Positions 33,529-42,724 of a stretch of DNA of 64,000 nt are shown piece after piece. Numbering within the stretch: the stretch's first letter is position 1; each line of letters opens with the position of its first letter. Origin of the DNA: Flavobacterium limnophilum (GTDB lineage Bacteria; Bacteroidota; Bacteroidia; Flavobacteriales; Flavobacteriaceae). The stretch lies in contig NZ_CP114289.2 in assembly GCF_027111315.2 (NCBI RefSeq), forward strand, positions 1,736,001 through 1,800,000, in the 5' to 3' direction. A model generated the notes under the pieces. It searched no databases. It worked only from the letters and a program-made list of their open reading frames with translations, and was not told the origin of the DNA. The translations under genes were made by a program, and so were the position numbers.

Positions 33529-34206
33529 TTACAATTCGATGCTTTCGCCAATTTTAAGCAGCATCAAATCTTTTCCTTTGCCGAAAAACTTGCGAATGGA
33601 TTCTTCGTGGTTGATCAGGATGTAACCAAACGTATCGAAGTGGACGCCCAATATCTTGTCGCATTCGACAAAATCCGAAGCCACGATGGCATCTTCGACA
33701 TCCATCGTGAAATTGCCTCCTATGGGAAGAATTGCCAAATCCAATTTGGTTCGCAAGGGAATGAGTTTCATGTCCATCGTCAGGGCGGTGTCACCGGAAA
33801 TGTAGATGTTTTTATGTTCTCCTTCGATGACAAAACCACCGGGATTGCCGCCGTTGCTTCCGTCGGGGAAACAACTGGAATGCACCGCGTTGACGTATTT
33901 TACTTTCCCGAAGTCGAAATCCCAGCTTCCACCGTGGTTTAGCGGATGGTATTCGAAGCCTTTGTTTCCGTAATGCGTGGCTATTTCGAAATTGGAAACG
34001 ATGACCGCCTTGGTTCGGCTTGCAATGTATTCCACATCGACCACGTGATCGCCGTGGGCGTGGGTCAGCAGAATGTAATCCGCTTCCAATTCGTTGATGT
34101 TGATGTGCGAGGCATTGGGATTGGCCGAAATGTAAGGATCGACCAGAATATGCTTGTCTCCCACTTCGATTCCCAAGGAGGAATGACCGTAAAATGTTAT
34201 TTTCAT
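33529..34206 (-). CDS. metallo-beta-lactamase fold hydrolase (UPF0173-like)
   Basis: A 225-residue metal-dependent hydrolase. Zinc-binding motif THAHGDHVVDV (HxHxDH) at about residue 48, a further His in VNAVHSSCF, Asp in YISGDTALTMD and the C-terminal GVHFDTFGYI. The start MKITFYGHSSLGIEVGDKHILVDPY is typical of the UPF0173/YtkL group. Substrate unknown. In related genomes a gene of this type often sits with menA/menB, which fits its position here 125 bp downstream of menA; whether it acts in quinone metabolism is not shown. Confidence 0.88.
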   Translation of the reverse strand: MKITFYGHSSLGIEVGDKHILVDPYISANPNASHININELEADYILLTHAHGDHVVDVEYIASRTKAVIVSNFEIATHYGNKGFEYHPLNHGGSWDFDFGKVKYVNAVHSSCFPDGSNGGNPGGFVIEGEHKNIYISGDTALTMDMKLIPLRTKLDLAILPIGGNFTMDVEDAIVASDFVECDKILGVHFDTFGYILINHEESIRKFFGKGKDLMLLKIGESIEL

Positions 34207-34330
34207 TTTGTTTTGTTTTTATACTATTGGTACGCAGATTTTGCGGATTTAAGCCAATTCAAATCTTTTAAAACCATTTGCATTTTTTAGAACAATCGAT
34301 TTAACCACAAACCAAAAACCACAAACCTAT

Positions 34331-35290
34331 TTATCTTCCTCCAAAAAAGACATTGACAACAAGATCCTGGATCAATGACACCATGCACAAGGCCAAGAGT
34401 ATGGAAAGTGCAAAAGTGCTTAGTGCCAGTTTTTTTAGTTCTGGATCTAAAGCTCTTGGCTCCTGGTTATTACAAACAGTATTTAAATGCTTGATTAAAG
34501 GAATAAAAGCCAATACAAACAGGTATTGATCCAGACGGTATTCGCTCAAAATGGCGAAAAGCAACACCAAGACCATGGCCGAAACAATCAGGAAGTAATG
34601 GTATTTTTTGGCTTTGGGGCCACCAATTTTAACCACGATGGTGTTTTTGTTCGACTTCCTGTCCGAGGCTTCATCCCGCATGTTGTTCAGGTTCAAAACG
34701 CCCACGCTCAAGAATCCGATGGCGGTGGCCGGCAAAATCAACAGCCATTCCGGTTCCTTGGAATACAAAAAGTTGACCCCCATCGTGCTCACCAAACCAA
34801 AGAACACGAAGACAAACAAGTCGCCAAATCCCCTATAACCGTAAGCCGTGTTCCCCACCGTATAACGAATGGCCGAGGCAATGGCCAAGATTCCCAAGAC
34901 CAGATAAAACAAGGAATACCCAATATTGGAATCCTTGAAGGCAAAATAAATCAACAACATTGCGGCAATCAAGGTCAAGCCGGAAGTCAGGATAATGGCG
35001 CGTTTCATCGCTTGGGGCGAAATCACGCCGCTCTGGATGGCGCGTTTAGGGCCAATCCTGTCGGCGTTGTCGGTGCCTTTCATTCCGTCACCGTAATCGT
35101 TGGCAAAATTGGACAATATTTGCAACCCCAAGGTGGTCAACATCGCCAGGGCAAATATTCTCCAACTGAAAACATCTGTTGGCGTTTCTATATCATCCGT
35201 AGGCCTTAGCGCATACATGCTTCCCACAATTATCCCCGATACCGACAAGGGCAGGGTTCTCAATCGGGCGGCTTCAATCCAATGTTTCAT
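34331..35290 (-). CDS. menA: 1,4-dihydroxy-2-naphthoate prenyltransferase
   Basis: A 319-residue UbiA-superfamily integral membrane enzyme, with about eight to nine helices, that attaches the polyprenyl chain to 1,4-dihydroxy-2-naphthoate in menaquinone synthesis. The first Asp-rich motif is NFANDYGDGMKGTDNADR and the second is NLNNMRDEASDRKSNKNT, both binding Mg-prenyl diphosphate. It starts MKHWIEAARLRTLPLSVSGI, as usual for MenA. Together with menB (35499) and menC (30031) it marks the men locus. The 208-bp gap to menB is filled by short repeats. Confidence 0.94.
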   Translation of the reverse strand: MKHWIEAARLRTLPLSVSGIIVGSMYALRPTDDIETPTDVFSWRIFALAMLTTLGLQILSNFANDYGDGMKGTDNADRIGPKRAIQSGVISPQAMKRAIILTSGLTLIAAMLLIYFAFKDSNIGYSLFYLVLGILAIASAIRYTVGNTAYGYRGFGDLFVFVFFGLVSTMGVNFLYSKEPEWLLILPATAIGFLSVGVLNLNNMRDEASDRKSNKNTIVVKIGGPKAKKYHYFLIVSAMVLVLLFAILSEYRLDQYLFVLAFIPLIKHLNTVCNNQEPRALDPELKKLALSTFALSILLALCMVSLIQDLVVNVFFGGR

Positions 35291-35298
35291 TTTTTTAG

Positions 35299-35492
35299 TA
35301 TTAAGTATGGAGTATTAAGTATTAAGACTTTAGAGACCTAGACTATTAACACCTTTTTTACTTTAATTATTATAATTTTGTTATTTAGAGTTTATGGTTC
35401 CTACTGAACACTGCAAACTAAAAACTGCAAACTCTTTTAAAATTTTGAATCCAGCATGTTGTTCATCTGAACACTGCAAACTGAATACTGCC
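35299..35492. repeat. short direct repeats between menA and menB
   Basis: AGTATTAAGTA-type heptamer-like repeats lie at 35299-35325 (right against the menA 5' end), and GAACACTGCAAACT occurs at 35406-35419 and 35469-35482 with a partial copy between. No gene. These resemble other short tandem repeats placed at gene 5' ends in this window. Confidence 0.5.
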
Positions 35493-35498
35493 TACTTT

Positions 35499-36329
35499 TT
35501 ACGGCAACCATTTCTTTTCGAAGTTGGGTTTTCTTTTTTCGAGGAAGGCGTTTCTGCCTTCTTTGGCTTCTTCGGTCATGTAGGCCAAACGGGTGGCTTC
35601 GCCTGCAAACACTTGTTGTCCCACCATTCCGTCGTCGGTCAGGTTCATGGCGAATTTGAGCATCTTGATGGAGGTTGGCGATTTTGCCAATATTTCCTGC
35701 GCCCATTCATAAGCGGTAGCTTCCAACTCGGCGTGGGGAATCACGGCATTGACCATTCCCATTTCAAAAGCTTCCTGGGCGGAATAATTGCGTCCGAGGA
35801 AGAATATTTCCCTGGCTTTTTTCTGTCCTACCATTTTGGCCAAATAGGCCGAGCCATAGCCCCCGTCAAAACTGGTCACGTCGGCATCGGTTTGTTTGAA
35901 AATGGCGTGTTCCTTGCTGGCCAAGGTCAGGTCGCAAACCACGTGCAAACTGTGTCCACCGCCAACAGCCCATCCCGGAACAACGGCAATGACTGCTTTT
36001 GGCATAAAACGAATCATTCGTTGTACATCTAAAATATTCAATCGATGGTATCCGTCATCGCCCACATAGCCTTGATGGCCACGTGCTTTTTGATCGCCAC
36101 CGCTGCAAAAAGACCAAATACCGTCTTTGGTGCTTGGGCCTTCGGCAGAAAGCAAAACCACTCCTATCGAGGTATCTTCCTGTGCATCATAAAAGGCGTC
36201 CAACAGTTCAGAAGTTGTTTTGGGACGAAAAGCGTTTCTCACATCAGGCCTGTTGAAGGCTATCCTGGCAACCCCGTTGCATTTTTTATAGGTTATGTCT
36301 TCGTATTCTTTTACGGTTATCCAATCCAT
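35499..36329 (-). CDS. menB: 1,4-dihydroxy-2-naphthoyl-CoA synthase
   Basis: A 276-residue crotonase-fold enzyme that closes the naphthoquinone ring in menaquinone synthesis. Seen: N-terminal ARIAFNRPDVRNAFRPKT, oxyanion-hole loop FCSGGDQKARG, VVPGWAVGGGHSLHVVCDLT, and DADVTSFDGGYGSAYLAKMVGQKKAREIFFLGR, which is diagnostic for MenB rather than generic enoyl-CoA hydratases. Length matches. It is the upstream gene of the minus-strand men group and is divergent from the DUF3943 gene, sharing a 254-bp intergenic region. Confidence 0.96.
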   Translation of the reverse strand: MDWITVKEYEDITYKKCNGVARIAFNRPDVRNAFRPKTTSELLDAFYDAQEDTSIGVVLLSAEGPSTKDGIWSFCSGGDQKARGHQGYVGDDGYHRLNILDVQRMIRFMPKAVIAVVPGWAVGGGHSLHVVCDLTLASKEHAIFKQTDADVTSFDGGYGSAYLAKMVGQKKAREIFFLGRNYSAQEAFEMGMVNAVIPHAELEATAYEWAQEILAKSPTSIKMLKFAMNLTDDGMVGQQVFAGEATRLAYMTEEAKEGRNAFLEKRKPNFEKKWLP

Positions 36330-36449
36330 TGTATTCGTTTTTAATTAGCCATGTAAAAATAGACGATTTTTTACATTTTCCCATTAAATAGGAAATTAAA
36401 TCAATTGGGATTTTTTTAACAAATATTTTTATGAAGAGTTATATATAAC

Positions 36450-36457
36450 TACATTTG
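36450..36457 (+). promoter_or_regulatory. candidate promoter -7 element for the DUF3943 gene
   Basis: TACATTTG matches the Bacteroidota TAnnTTTG consensus and lies directly after a perfect palindrome GTTATATATAAC (36439-36450, overlapping its first T). The leader to ATG 36584 would be about 120 nt. The -33 element is not convincing. Confidence 0.35.
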
Positions 36458-36583
36458 CCGTCGATTATTTTAGAAACCAAACCATTCAAATTCATAACTG
36501 CCATTTTTTTTTAAGCTTTGCTTTTCAAACACAATGCCAATTCTTAAAATTTAAAATTGTCTTTTTATGTTTTTCCCTTAATT

Positions 36584-37438
36584 ATGATTCCTATTAAGAC
36601 CTTTGTACACTGCTTTTTATTGCTACTGACCTGCACTGTCGCTTTTGCACAAGAGCCTGCTTCCCCTGTTTTAGAAAGTCCGACTCCGCCAATCGCCGTC
36701 GACAGTTCTTCCATTCATTCAACCGTAGCCAATGAAGTTCTTGTGGACACTGTTAAAACACAACTAGACTCTGTTGCGCCACTTCAAAAGAACACTTCCA
36801 TTGCCTACCCACCTCCATTCAAAGATTATAGACGATTGGGCTACAACTCCTGTATTTATGTAGGCGCCACCGTTGTTGCTTTTGGCGTTCTTTGGGCCAT
36901 GCCGGAAAGCGTCACCAATTGGGATAAAGAAGAGATGAAAGAAAAAGGTATTTTATGGAAATGGAAAGAAAACGTAAAAGCAGGCCCCGTTTGGGATGAA
37001 GACGATTGGGTATTAAACTACATCACGCATCCCTATTGCGGAGGAATTTATTATATGACCGCCCGTAGCAGTGGTTTCAGCATATTTGAATCTTTTGGTT
37101 ATTCGGCCATCATGTCGACCTTCTTTTGGGAATACGGCATCGAAGCTTTCGCGGAAATACCTTCGATTCAAGACCTCATCATAACTCCCGTTCTAGGCTC
37201 CGTAGTGGGTGAAGGCTTTTTTTATGCCAAGAAATCAATTCTAAGACACGACCATAAAATATTGAAATCAAAAGCTTTGGGATATACCGCCTTGGTTTTG
37301 ATGGATCCCTTCAATACCATTTTGGATGGTTTTGGATACCAATCGAAGGTGAAAACCCAAATGAACATTGCTCCTGTTGGCGTGAATCAATTCTCAAAAA
37401 CTCCTGTTTGGGGAGTGAATTTCTCGGCCAGTTTTTAG
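36584..37438 (+). CDS. DUF3943 domain protein, exported
   Basis: A 284-residue exported protein. ATG 36584 gives a signal peptide (MIPIKTFVHCFLLLLTCTVA then FAQ); an in-frame TTG nine codons earlier is unlikely. A Ser/Thr/Pro-rich linker (about 25-80) leads to a DUF3943 domain with DEDDWVLNYITHPYCGGIYY, ARSSGFSIFESFGYSAIMST, FFWEYGIEAFAEIPSIQDL and GEGFFYAKKSIL. The family is common in Bacteroidota and Proteobacteria and is thought to be envelope-located; its function is unknown. A strong terminator follows 47 nt after the stop. Confidence 0.85.
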   Translation: MIPIKTFVHCFLLLLTCTVAFAQEPASPVLESPTPPIAVDSSSIHSTVANEVLVDTVKTQLDSVAPLQKNTSIAYPPPFKDYRRLGYNSCIYVGATVVAFGVLWAMPESVTNWDKEEMKEKGILWKWKENVKAGPVWDEDDWVLNYITHPYCGGIYYMTARSSGFSIFESFGYSAIMSTFFWEYGIEAFAEIPSIQDLIITPVLGSVVGEGFFYAKKSILRHDHKILKSKALGYTALVLMDPFNTILDGFGYQSKVKTQMNIAPVGVNQFSKTPVWGVNFSASF

Positions 37439-37484
37439 TTTAATCCGGGGTATCCCCCCATGCAATTGCAATCCCACAAAACAA

Positions 37485-37528
37485 AAGAAACCGTCCCGAT
37501 AATTTAATGTCGGGACGGTTTCTTCGTT
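37485..37528 (+). terminator. strong rho-independent terminator
   Basis: GAAACCGTCCCGA (37487-37499) pairs perfectly with TCGGGACGGTTTC (37510-37522); the loop is A/T-rich and a T-run follows. It separates the DUF3943 gene from the repeat array. Confidence 0.9.
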
Positions 37529-38317
37529 TTTGATTAATGCCGTGCTATTCCAAAAAAGTTCTTCTTTTAACGGTTCTCGATACATTTTTTGTTCCGTTTC
37601 TCTCCACAAAAAACACTCGAACTGACGATATTACTTATTTGCTAATCAAAAAATTTTACATCATAAATCATACTCGTCTCTTCGAGTGATTTTAAATGGT
37701 AATGCGACAGCTTTACTATTTGAAATTGTATCGAGAAGCTCCTAGACGAAGGGTTCTCGATACAAATTTTCCAAAAAAGCTATTCGCATTTTTAGAAAAT
37801 TCACTCGAACTGACGAGCGATTATCATTTTTCCTTTTATTTAAACCCATCTGTCTCTTCGAGTGATTTTGAACAGTAATGCGACAGCTTTACTATTCAAA
37901 ATTGTATCGAGAAGCGTATTGACTAGCAGGGTTCTCGATACAATTTTTAAAGCATTGCATTTATTTTAATTCAATCCACATTTATCTGGCTTTAAAAATC
38001 ACTCGAACTGACGAGCGATTATCATTTTTCCTTTTATTTAAACCCATCTGTCTCTTCGAGTGATTTTGAATAGTAATGCGACAGCTTTATTATTTGAAAT
38101 TGTATCGAGAAGCTCCTAGACGAAGGGTTCTCGATACAAATTTTCCAAAAAAGCTATTCGCATTTTTAGAAAATTCACTCGAACTGACGATAAGATACAA
38201 ATTTTCTAAAAAAGCTATTCGCATTTTTAGAAAATTCACTCGAACTGACGATAAGCTGCTAACGTCATCATATATTGTTTTTTTTTAGAATAAAACCCCT
38301 AACTCGAACAGACGATA

Positions 38318-38611
38318 TTACTTATTAAACTTCTTCTTTGCTAAATTAGGCAGTTTATCGAACTCTTCATTAATCAGTGCTTCTTTTTTTGCTCTTGACC
38401 ATTTTTTAATTTTCTTCTCAATGTCAATGGCAAAATTAATATCTGTAAACTCACAATAATAAACCAATTCGACAGGTCTTCGACTGGCAGTATAGCAATC
38501 AGGATAAAAACCAGTTTCGTGTTGAAAAAATCTTTGGGTCAAATTACTTGTAACTCCAGTATAATAGGAATTATCAGAACATTTTAAAATATAAACATAA
38601 GACTGTTTCAT
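38318..38611 (-). CDS. GIY-YIG endonuclease, repeat-embedded copy 1
   Basis: A 97-residue single-domain GIY-YIG nuclease (UPF0213/URI type). Seen: SYVYILKCSDNSYYTGVTSN (GIY as VYI, YIG as YTG), LTQRFFQHETG with the catalytic Arg and His, and FAIDIEKKIKKWSRAKKEAL with the metal-binding Glu. ATG 38611 is the standard start; ten earlier open codons run into the repeat (TTCTCGATACAA). The gene occupies the centre of a repeat unit: TTCTCGATACAATTTT and AATCACTCGAACTGACGAG lie directly upstream and ACTCGAACAGACGATATTAC directly downstream. The 39287 copy encodes an identical protein. A nuclease acting on its own repeats is an inference. Confidence 0.88.
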   Translation of the reverse strand: MKQSYVYILKCSDNSYYTGVTSNLTQRFFQHETGFYPDCYTASRRPVELVYYCEFTDINFAIDIEKKIKKWSRAKKEALINEEFDKLPNLAKKKFNK

Positions 38612-39286
38612 AATTGTTTTAATAAATAGTTCTCGATACAATTTTTAAAGCATTACGCTTTTTTATTCATCAACATTTGTCTGGCTTTAAAAATCACTCG
38701 AACTGACGAGTTGGTATTAATATTCTTTCTTCAAAAAAAACCGTCACTTCGAGTGATTTTGAATAGTAATGCGACAGCTTTACTATTCAAAATTGTATCG
38801 AGAAGTTTCTAGACAAGGGGTTCTCGATACAAATTTTCTAAAAAAGCTATTCGCATTTTTAGAAAATTCACTCGAACTGACGAGCGATTATCATTTTTCC
38901 TTTTATTTAAACCCATCCGTCTCTTCGAGTGATTTTGAATAGTAATGAGACAGCTTTACTATTCAAAATTGTATCGAGAAGCTCCTAGACGAAGGGTTCT
39001 CGATACAAATTTTCTAAAAAAGCTATTCGCATTTTTAGAAAATTCACTCGAACTGACGAGCGATTATCATTTTTCCTTTTATTTAAACCCATCCGTCTCT
39101 TCGAGTGATTTTGAATGGTAATGCGACAGCTTTATTATTCAAAATTGTATCGAGAAGTTTCTAGACAAGGGGTTCTCGATACATCCCGATTGCGGTTGCA
39201 TCGGGACAATCGAACTGACGATAAGCTACTAACGTCATTTTTTATTGTTTTTTTTAGAATAAAACCCCTAACTCGAACAGACGATA

Positions 39287-39580
39287 TTACTTATTAAACT
39301 TCTTCTTTGCTAAATTAGGCAGTTTATCGAACTCTTCATTAATCAGTGCTTCTTTTTTTGCTCTTGACCATTTTTTAATTTTCTTCTCAATGTCAATGGC
39401 AAAATTAATATCTGTAAACTCACAATAATAAACCAATTCGACAGGTCTTCGACTGGCAGTATAGCAATCAGGATAAAAACCAGTTTCGTGTTGAAAAAAT
39501 CTTTGGGTCAAATTACTTGTAACTCCAGTATAATAGGAATTATCAGAACATTTTAAAATATAAACATAAGACTGTTTCAT
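39287..39580 (-). CDS. GIY-YIG endonuclease, repeat-embedded copy 2
   Basis: Encodes the same 97 residues as the gene at 38318-38611, 969 bp away, and the identity continues through both flanks (roughly 39220-39710 against 38250-38740, with only a few differences). The catalytic signature (VYILKC, YTGVTSN, Arg, His, Glu) is complete, so both copies could be active. The lack of divergence points to recent duplication or gene conversion within the array. Confidence 0.88.
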   Translation of the reverse strand: MKQSYVYILKCSDNSYYTGVTSNLTQRFFQHETGFYPDCYTASRRPVELVYYCEFTDINFAIDIEKKIKKWSRAKKEALINEEFDKLPNLAKKKFNK

Positions 39581-40843
39581 AATTGTTTTAATAAATAGTT
39601 CTCGATACAATTTTTAAAGCATTACGCTTTTTTATTCATCAACATTTGTCTGGCTTTAAAAATCACTCGAACTGACGAGTTGGTATTAATATTCTTTCTT
39701 CAAAAAAAAACCGTCACTTCGAGTGATTTTGAACAGTAATGCGACAGCTTTACTATTCAAAATTGTATTGAGAAGCTCCTAGACGAAGGGTTCTCGATAC
39801 AATTTTTAAAGCATTACATTTATTTTAATTCAATCCACATTTATATGGCTTTAAAAATCACTCGAACTGACGAGCGATTATCATTTTTCCTTTTATTTAA
39901 ACCCATCCGTCTCTTCGAGTGATTTTGAATGGTAATGCGACAGCTTTACTATTCAAAATTGTATCGAGAAGCGTATTGACTAGCAGGGTTCTCGATACAA
40001 TTTTTAAAGCATTACATTTATTTTAATTCAATCCACATTTATCTGGCTTTAAAAATCACTCGAACTGACGAGTTGGTATTAATATTCTTTCTTCAAAAAA
40101 AACCGTCACTTCGAGTGATTTTGAATAGTAATGCGACAGCTTTACTATTCAAAATTGTATCGAGAAGCGTATTGACTAGCAGGGTTCTCGATACAATTTT
40201 TAAAGCATTACATTTATTTTAATTCAATCCACATTTATCTGGCTTTAAAAATCACTCGAACTGACGAGCGATTATCATTTTTCCTTTTATTTAAACCCAT
40301 CTGTCTCTTCGAGTGATTTTGAACAGTAATGCGACAGCTTTACTATTCAAAATTGTATCGAGAAGCGTATTGACTAGCAGGGTTCTCGATACAATTTTTA
40401 AAGCATTACATTTATTTTAATTCAATCCACATTTATATGGCTTTAAAAATCACTCGAACTGACGAGCGATTATCATTTTTCCTTTTATTTAAACCCATCC
40501 GTCTCTTCGAGTGATTTTGAATAGTAATGCGACAGCTTTATTATTCAAAATTGTATCGAGAAGTTTCTAGACAAAGGGTTCTCGATACAATTTTTAAAGC
40601 ATTACATTTATTTTAATTCAATCCACATTTATCTGGCTTTAAAAATCACTCGAACTGACGAGCGATTATCATTTTTCCTTTTATTTAAACCCATCCGTCT
40701 CTTCGAGTGATTTTGAATGGTAATGCGACAGCTTTACTATTCAAAATTGTATCGAGAAGTTTCTAGACAAGGGGTTCTCGATACAAATTTTCTAAAAAAG
40801 CTATTCGCATTTTTAGAAAATTCACTCGAACTGACGATACGCT

Positions 40844-41106
40844 ACTAACGTCATTTTATATTGTTTTATTAGAATAAATTCTACATTGAACTATTGACTT
40901 TTTTAATAAAAATAGTTCTCGATACAAATTTTCTAAAAAAGCTATTCGCATTTTTTTGAAAATTCACTCGAACTGACGATAAGCTACTAACATCATTTTT
41001 TATTGTTTTTTAGAATAAATTCTACCTCGAACTGACGATAAGCTACTAACGTCATTTTTTATTGCTTTTTTTTAGAATGAAACCCCTAACTCGAACAGAC
41101 GAAGGA
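40844..41106. repeat. degenerate or internally deleted GIY-YIG elements
   Basis: Three partial copies of the GIY-YIG element's left end (GCTACTAACGTCAT then ATTGTTTT and AGAATAAA) occur at about 40848, 40984 and 41046. In the first, the sequence jumps from that end to TTTTTAATAAAAATAG followed by GTTCTCGATACAAATTTT, the element's other end, so the nuclease gene is missing. These look like deletion derivatives. Confidence 0.65.
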
Positions 41107-41177
41107 CGAAATCATTAGCTCAATGGCATTGCGCTCGAACTGACAATAGGACTGAATTATATTTCTAAACGATATAG

Positions 41178-42668
41178 TTATTCAGCCGGAACCAGTTTTT
41201 GTGCGTAAGCGTGGATTCCAGCAGCGGCTTTTCTTCCATCTCCCATGGCCAGGATAACGGTTGCTCCACCTCTTACGATGTCGCCTCCGGCAAAAAGTCC
41301 GGGGATGGAGGTCATCATGTTGTCATCGACCTTGATGGTGTTCCACTTGGTTACTTCCAATTCGGGCATGCTTTTCTGGATAATGGGGTTGGAAGACACT
41401 CCAACGGCAATGATTACGCTGTCCACTTCGATGTCGTATTCCGATCCTTCGACAGGCATTGGACGTCTTCTGCCGGATTCGTCCGGTTCGCCCAATCCCA
41501 TTTTTTGAACCCTCATTTTGTTTACGTGCCCATTTTCGTCCGCAAAATATTCGATGGGAGTGGTCAAGGTGACAAATTCTATTCCCTCTTCGATGGCGTG
41601 TTTGATTTCTTCGGCACGGGCGGGCATTTCTTCCTGGGAACGTCTGTAAATAATCATTGCATGGTCGGCACCCAAACGTTTGGCCGTTCTCACGGAGTCC
41701 ATGGCAGTGTTTCCTCCACCTATTATCACCACGTTCTTTCCTGCATGTACCGGGGTGTCAAAACGATCGTCGGCACCGCCCATCAGGTTTACGCGGGTCA
41801 GGAATTCGTTGGCACTCTGTATTCCGCTAAAGTTTTCGCCGGGGATGTTCATGAAATTAGGCAAGCCTGCTCCACTGGCAATAAAAAAGGCCACAAAACC
41901 TTCTTCCTTCAAATCGTCGATGGTGGCTGTTTTTCCCACGATGAAATCGGTAACAAATTTAACGCCCATCTGCCTGATGGAATTGATTTCGAAGTCGACA
42001 ATTGATTTGGGCAACCTGAACTCGGGGATTCCATAATTTAACACCCCTCCCAGGTTGTGCAGTGCTTCGAAGACCGTGACGTCGTAGCCCATTTTGGCCA
42101 ATTCGCCGGCAACGGTCAATCCTGCTGGCCCCGAGCCAATGACCGCTATTTTTATGCCGTTGGATTCCGCAATTTCAGGTAGGGAAACTGTTCCACTTTC
42201 CCGTTCATAATCGGCCGCAAACCTTTCGAGGTGTCCGATTGCCGATCCTTCGCCTTTCAATTTTTTGACATAGACACATTGGGCTTCGCATTGCACTTCC
42301 TGCGGACACACCCTGCCGCAAATGGCCGGCAAGGAATTGTTTTCCTTCAGCACTTTGGCCGCACCCAGGATGTCGCCTGCTTCGATGTATTTTATGAATT
42401 TTGGGATGTTGGTGCCCACGGGACAACCGTCCACGCAAGTAGGAGCCACGCAATCCAGGCAACGGCGGGACTCCTGCAATGCCAATTCCAGCGTCAATCC
42501 CTTGTTTACCTCCATATGGCTTTTGTTTCGCACCAGCGGGTCTTCCTCGATCATGTGGATTTTTGGAATCTGGGTGCGATCCTTGCTTTTTATTTCTTTG
42601 CGCAACTTGTCTCGCCACTCGGCTTTGCGTTCGTTTTTATAAAATTCCTTGTTTAATTCTGATTCCAT
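41178..42668 (-). CDS. NADPH-dependent glutamate synthase small-subunit-like / NfnB-type flavoprotein
   Basis: A 496-residue iron-sulfur flavoprotein. N-terminal Cys clusters CLDCVAPTCVDGCPVG and CGRVCPQEVQCEAQC bind two [4Fe-4S]; VIGSGPAGLTVAGELAKMG binds FAD; VVIIGGGNTAMDSVRTAKRL binds NAD(P)H; GLFAGGDIVRGGATVILAMG closes the FAD site. The family includes GltD and NfnB. The adjacent partner (42725) is an NfnA/SudB-type subunit and no glutamate synthase large subunit is present. This favours an NADH-dependent ferredoxin:NADP+ oxidoreductase or sulfide dehydrogenase-like complex over glutamate synthesis. The gap to the upstream gene is 56 nt, same strand. Confidence 0.88.
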   Translation of the reverse strand: MESELNKEFYKNERKAEWRDKLRKEIKSKDRTQIPKIHMIEEDPLVRNKSHMEVNKGLTLELALQESRRCLDCVAPTCVDGCPVGTNIPKFIKYIEAGDILGAAKVLKENNSLPAICGRVCPQEVQCEAQCVYVKKLKGEGSAIGHLERFAADYERESGTVSLPEIAESNGIKIAVIGSGPAGLTVAGELAKMGYDVTVFEALHNLGGVLNYGIPEFRLPKSIVDFEINSIRQMGVKFVTDFIVGKTATIDDLKEEGFVAFFIASGAGLPNFMNIPGENFSGIQSANEFLTRVNLMGGADDRFDTPVHAGKNVVIIGGGNTAMDSVRTAKRLGADHAMIIYRRSQEEMPARAEEIKHAIEEGIEFVTLTTPIEYFADENGHVNKMRVQKMGLGEPDESGRRRPMPVEGSEYDIEVDSVIIAVGVSSNPIIQKSMPELEVTKWNTIKVDDNMMTSIPGLFAGGDIVRGGATVILAMGDGRKAAAGIHAYAQKLVPAE

Positions 42669-42724
42669 TTTATGCTTATTTTAAAGGACAAGCCTTTTTA
42701 TCATTATTCCAATTTTGGGGAGAC

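Larger units (their letters stand above)
37545..41150. repeat. hairpin repeat array with embedded GIY-YIG genes
   Basis: Twelve unit starts (CTTCGAGTGATTTT) lie at 37680, 37856, 38054, 38747, 38923, 39099, 39717, 39913, 40109, 40307, 40505 and 40701. Each unit nests three inverted repeats: TTTGAATAGTAA/TTACTATTCAAA, AAAATTGTATCGAGAA/TTCTCGATACAATTTT and, at its ends, TTCGAGTGATTTT/AAAATCACTCGAA. The right half comes in two forms. The long form ends ...GGCTTTAAAAATCACTCGAA (period 196-198); the short form has a hairpin AAATTTTCTAAAAA/TTTTTAGAAAATT (period 176). Linkers of about 38 bp (CGATTATCATTTTTCC...) separate units. Two GIY-YIG genes sit inside longer units. No other genes lie in this 3.6 kb. 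Confidence 0.9.

Noticed and set aside
34526..35209. 227-codon plus-strand frame opposite menA
   Set aside because: Gln/His-rich shadow of a membrane protein gene with both prenyltransferase Asp motifs.
37696..37878. 60-codon frames starting MVMRQLYYLKLYRE in the hairpin array (also near 38076 and 39115)
   Set aside because: They are translations of the repeat unit itself, differ with each unit form and run through the palindromes.
37545..41150. Insertion sequence with transposase
   Set aside because: No transposase-like open frame exists; the only intact genes are GIY-YIG nucleases.
41199..42005. 268-codon plus-strand open frame opposite the flavoprotein gene
   Set aside because: Shadow of a coding strand with clear Fe-S, FAD and NAD motifs.
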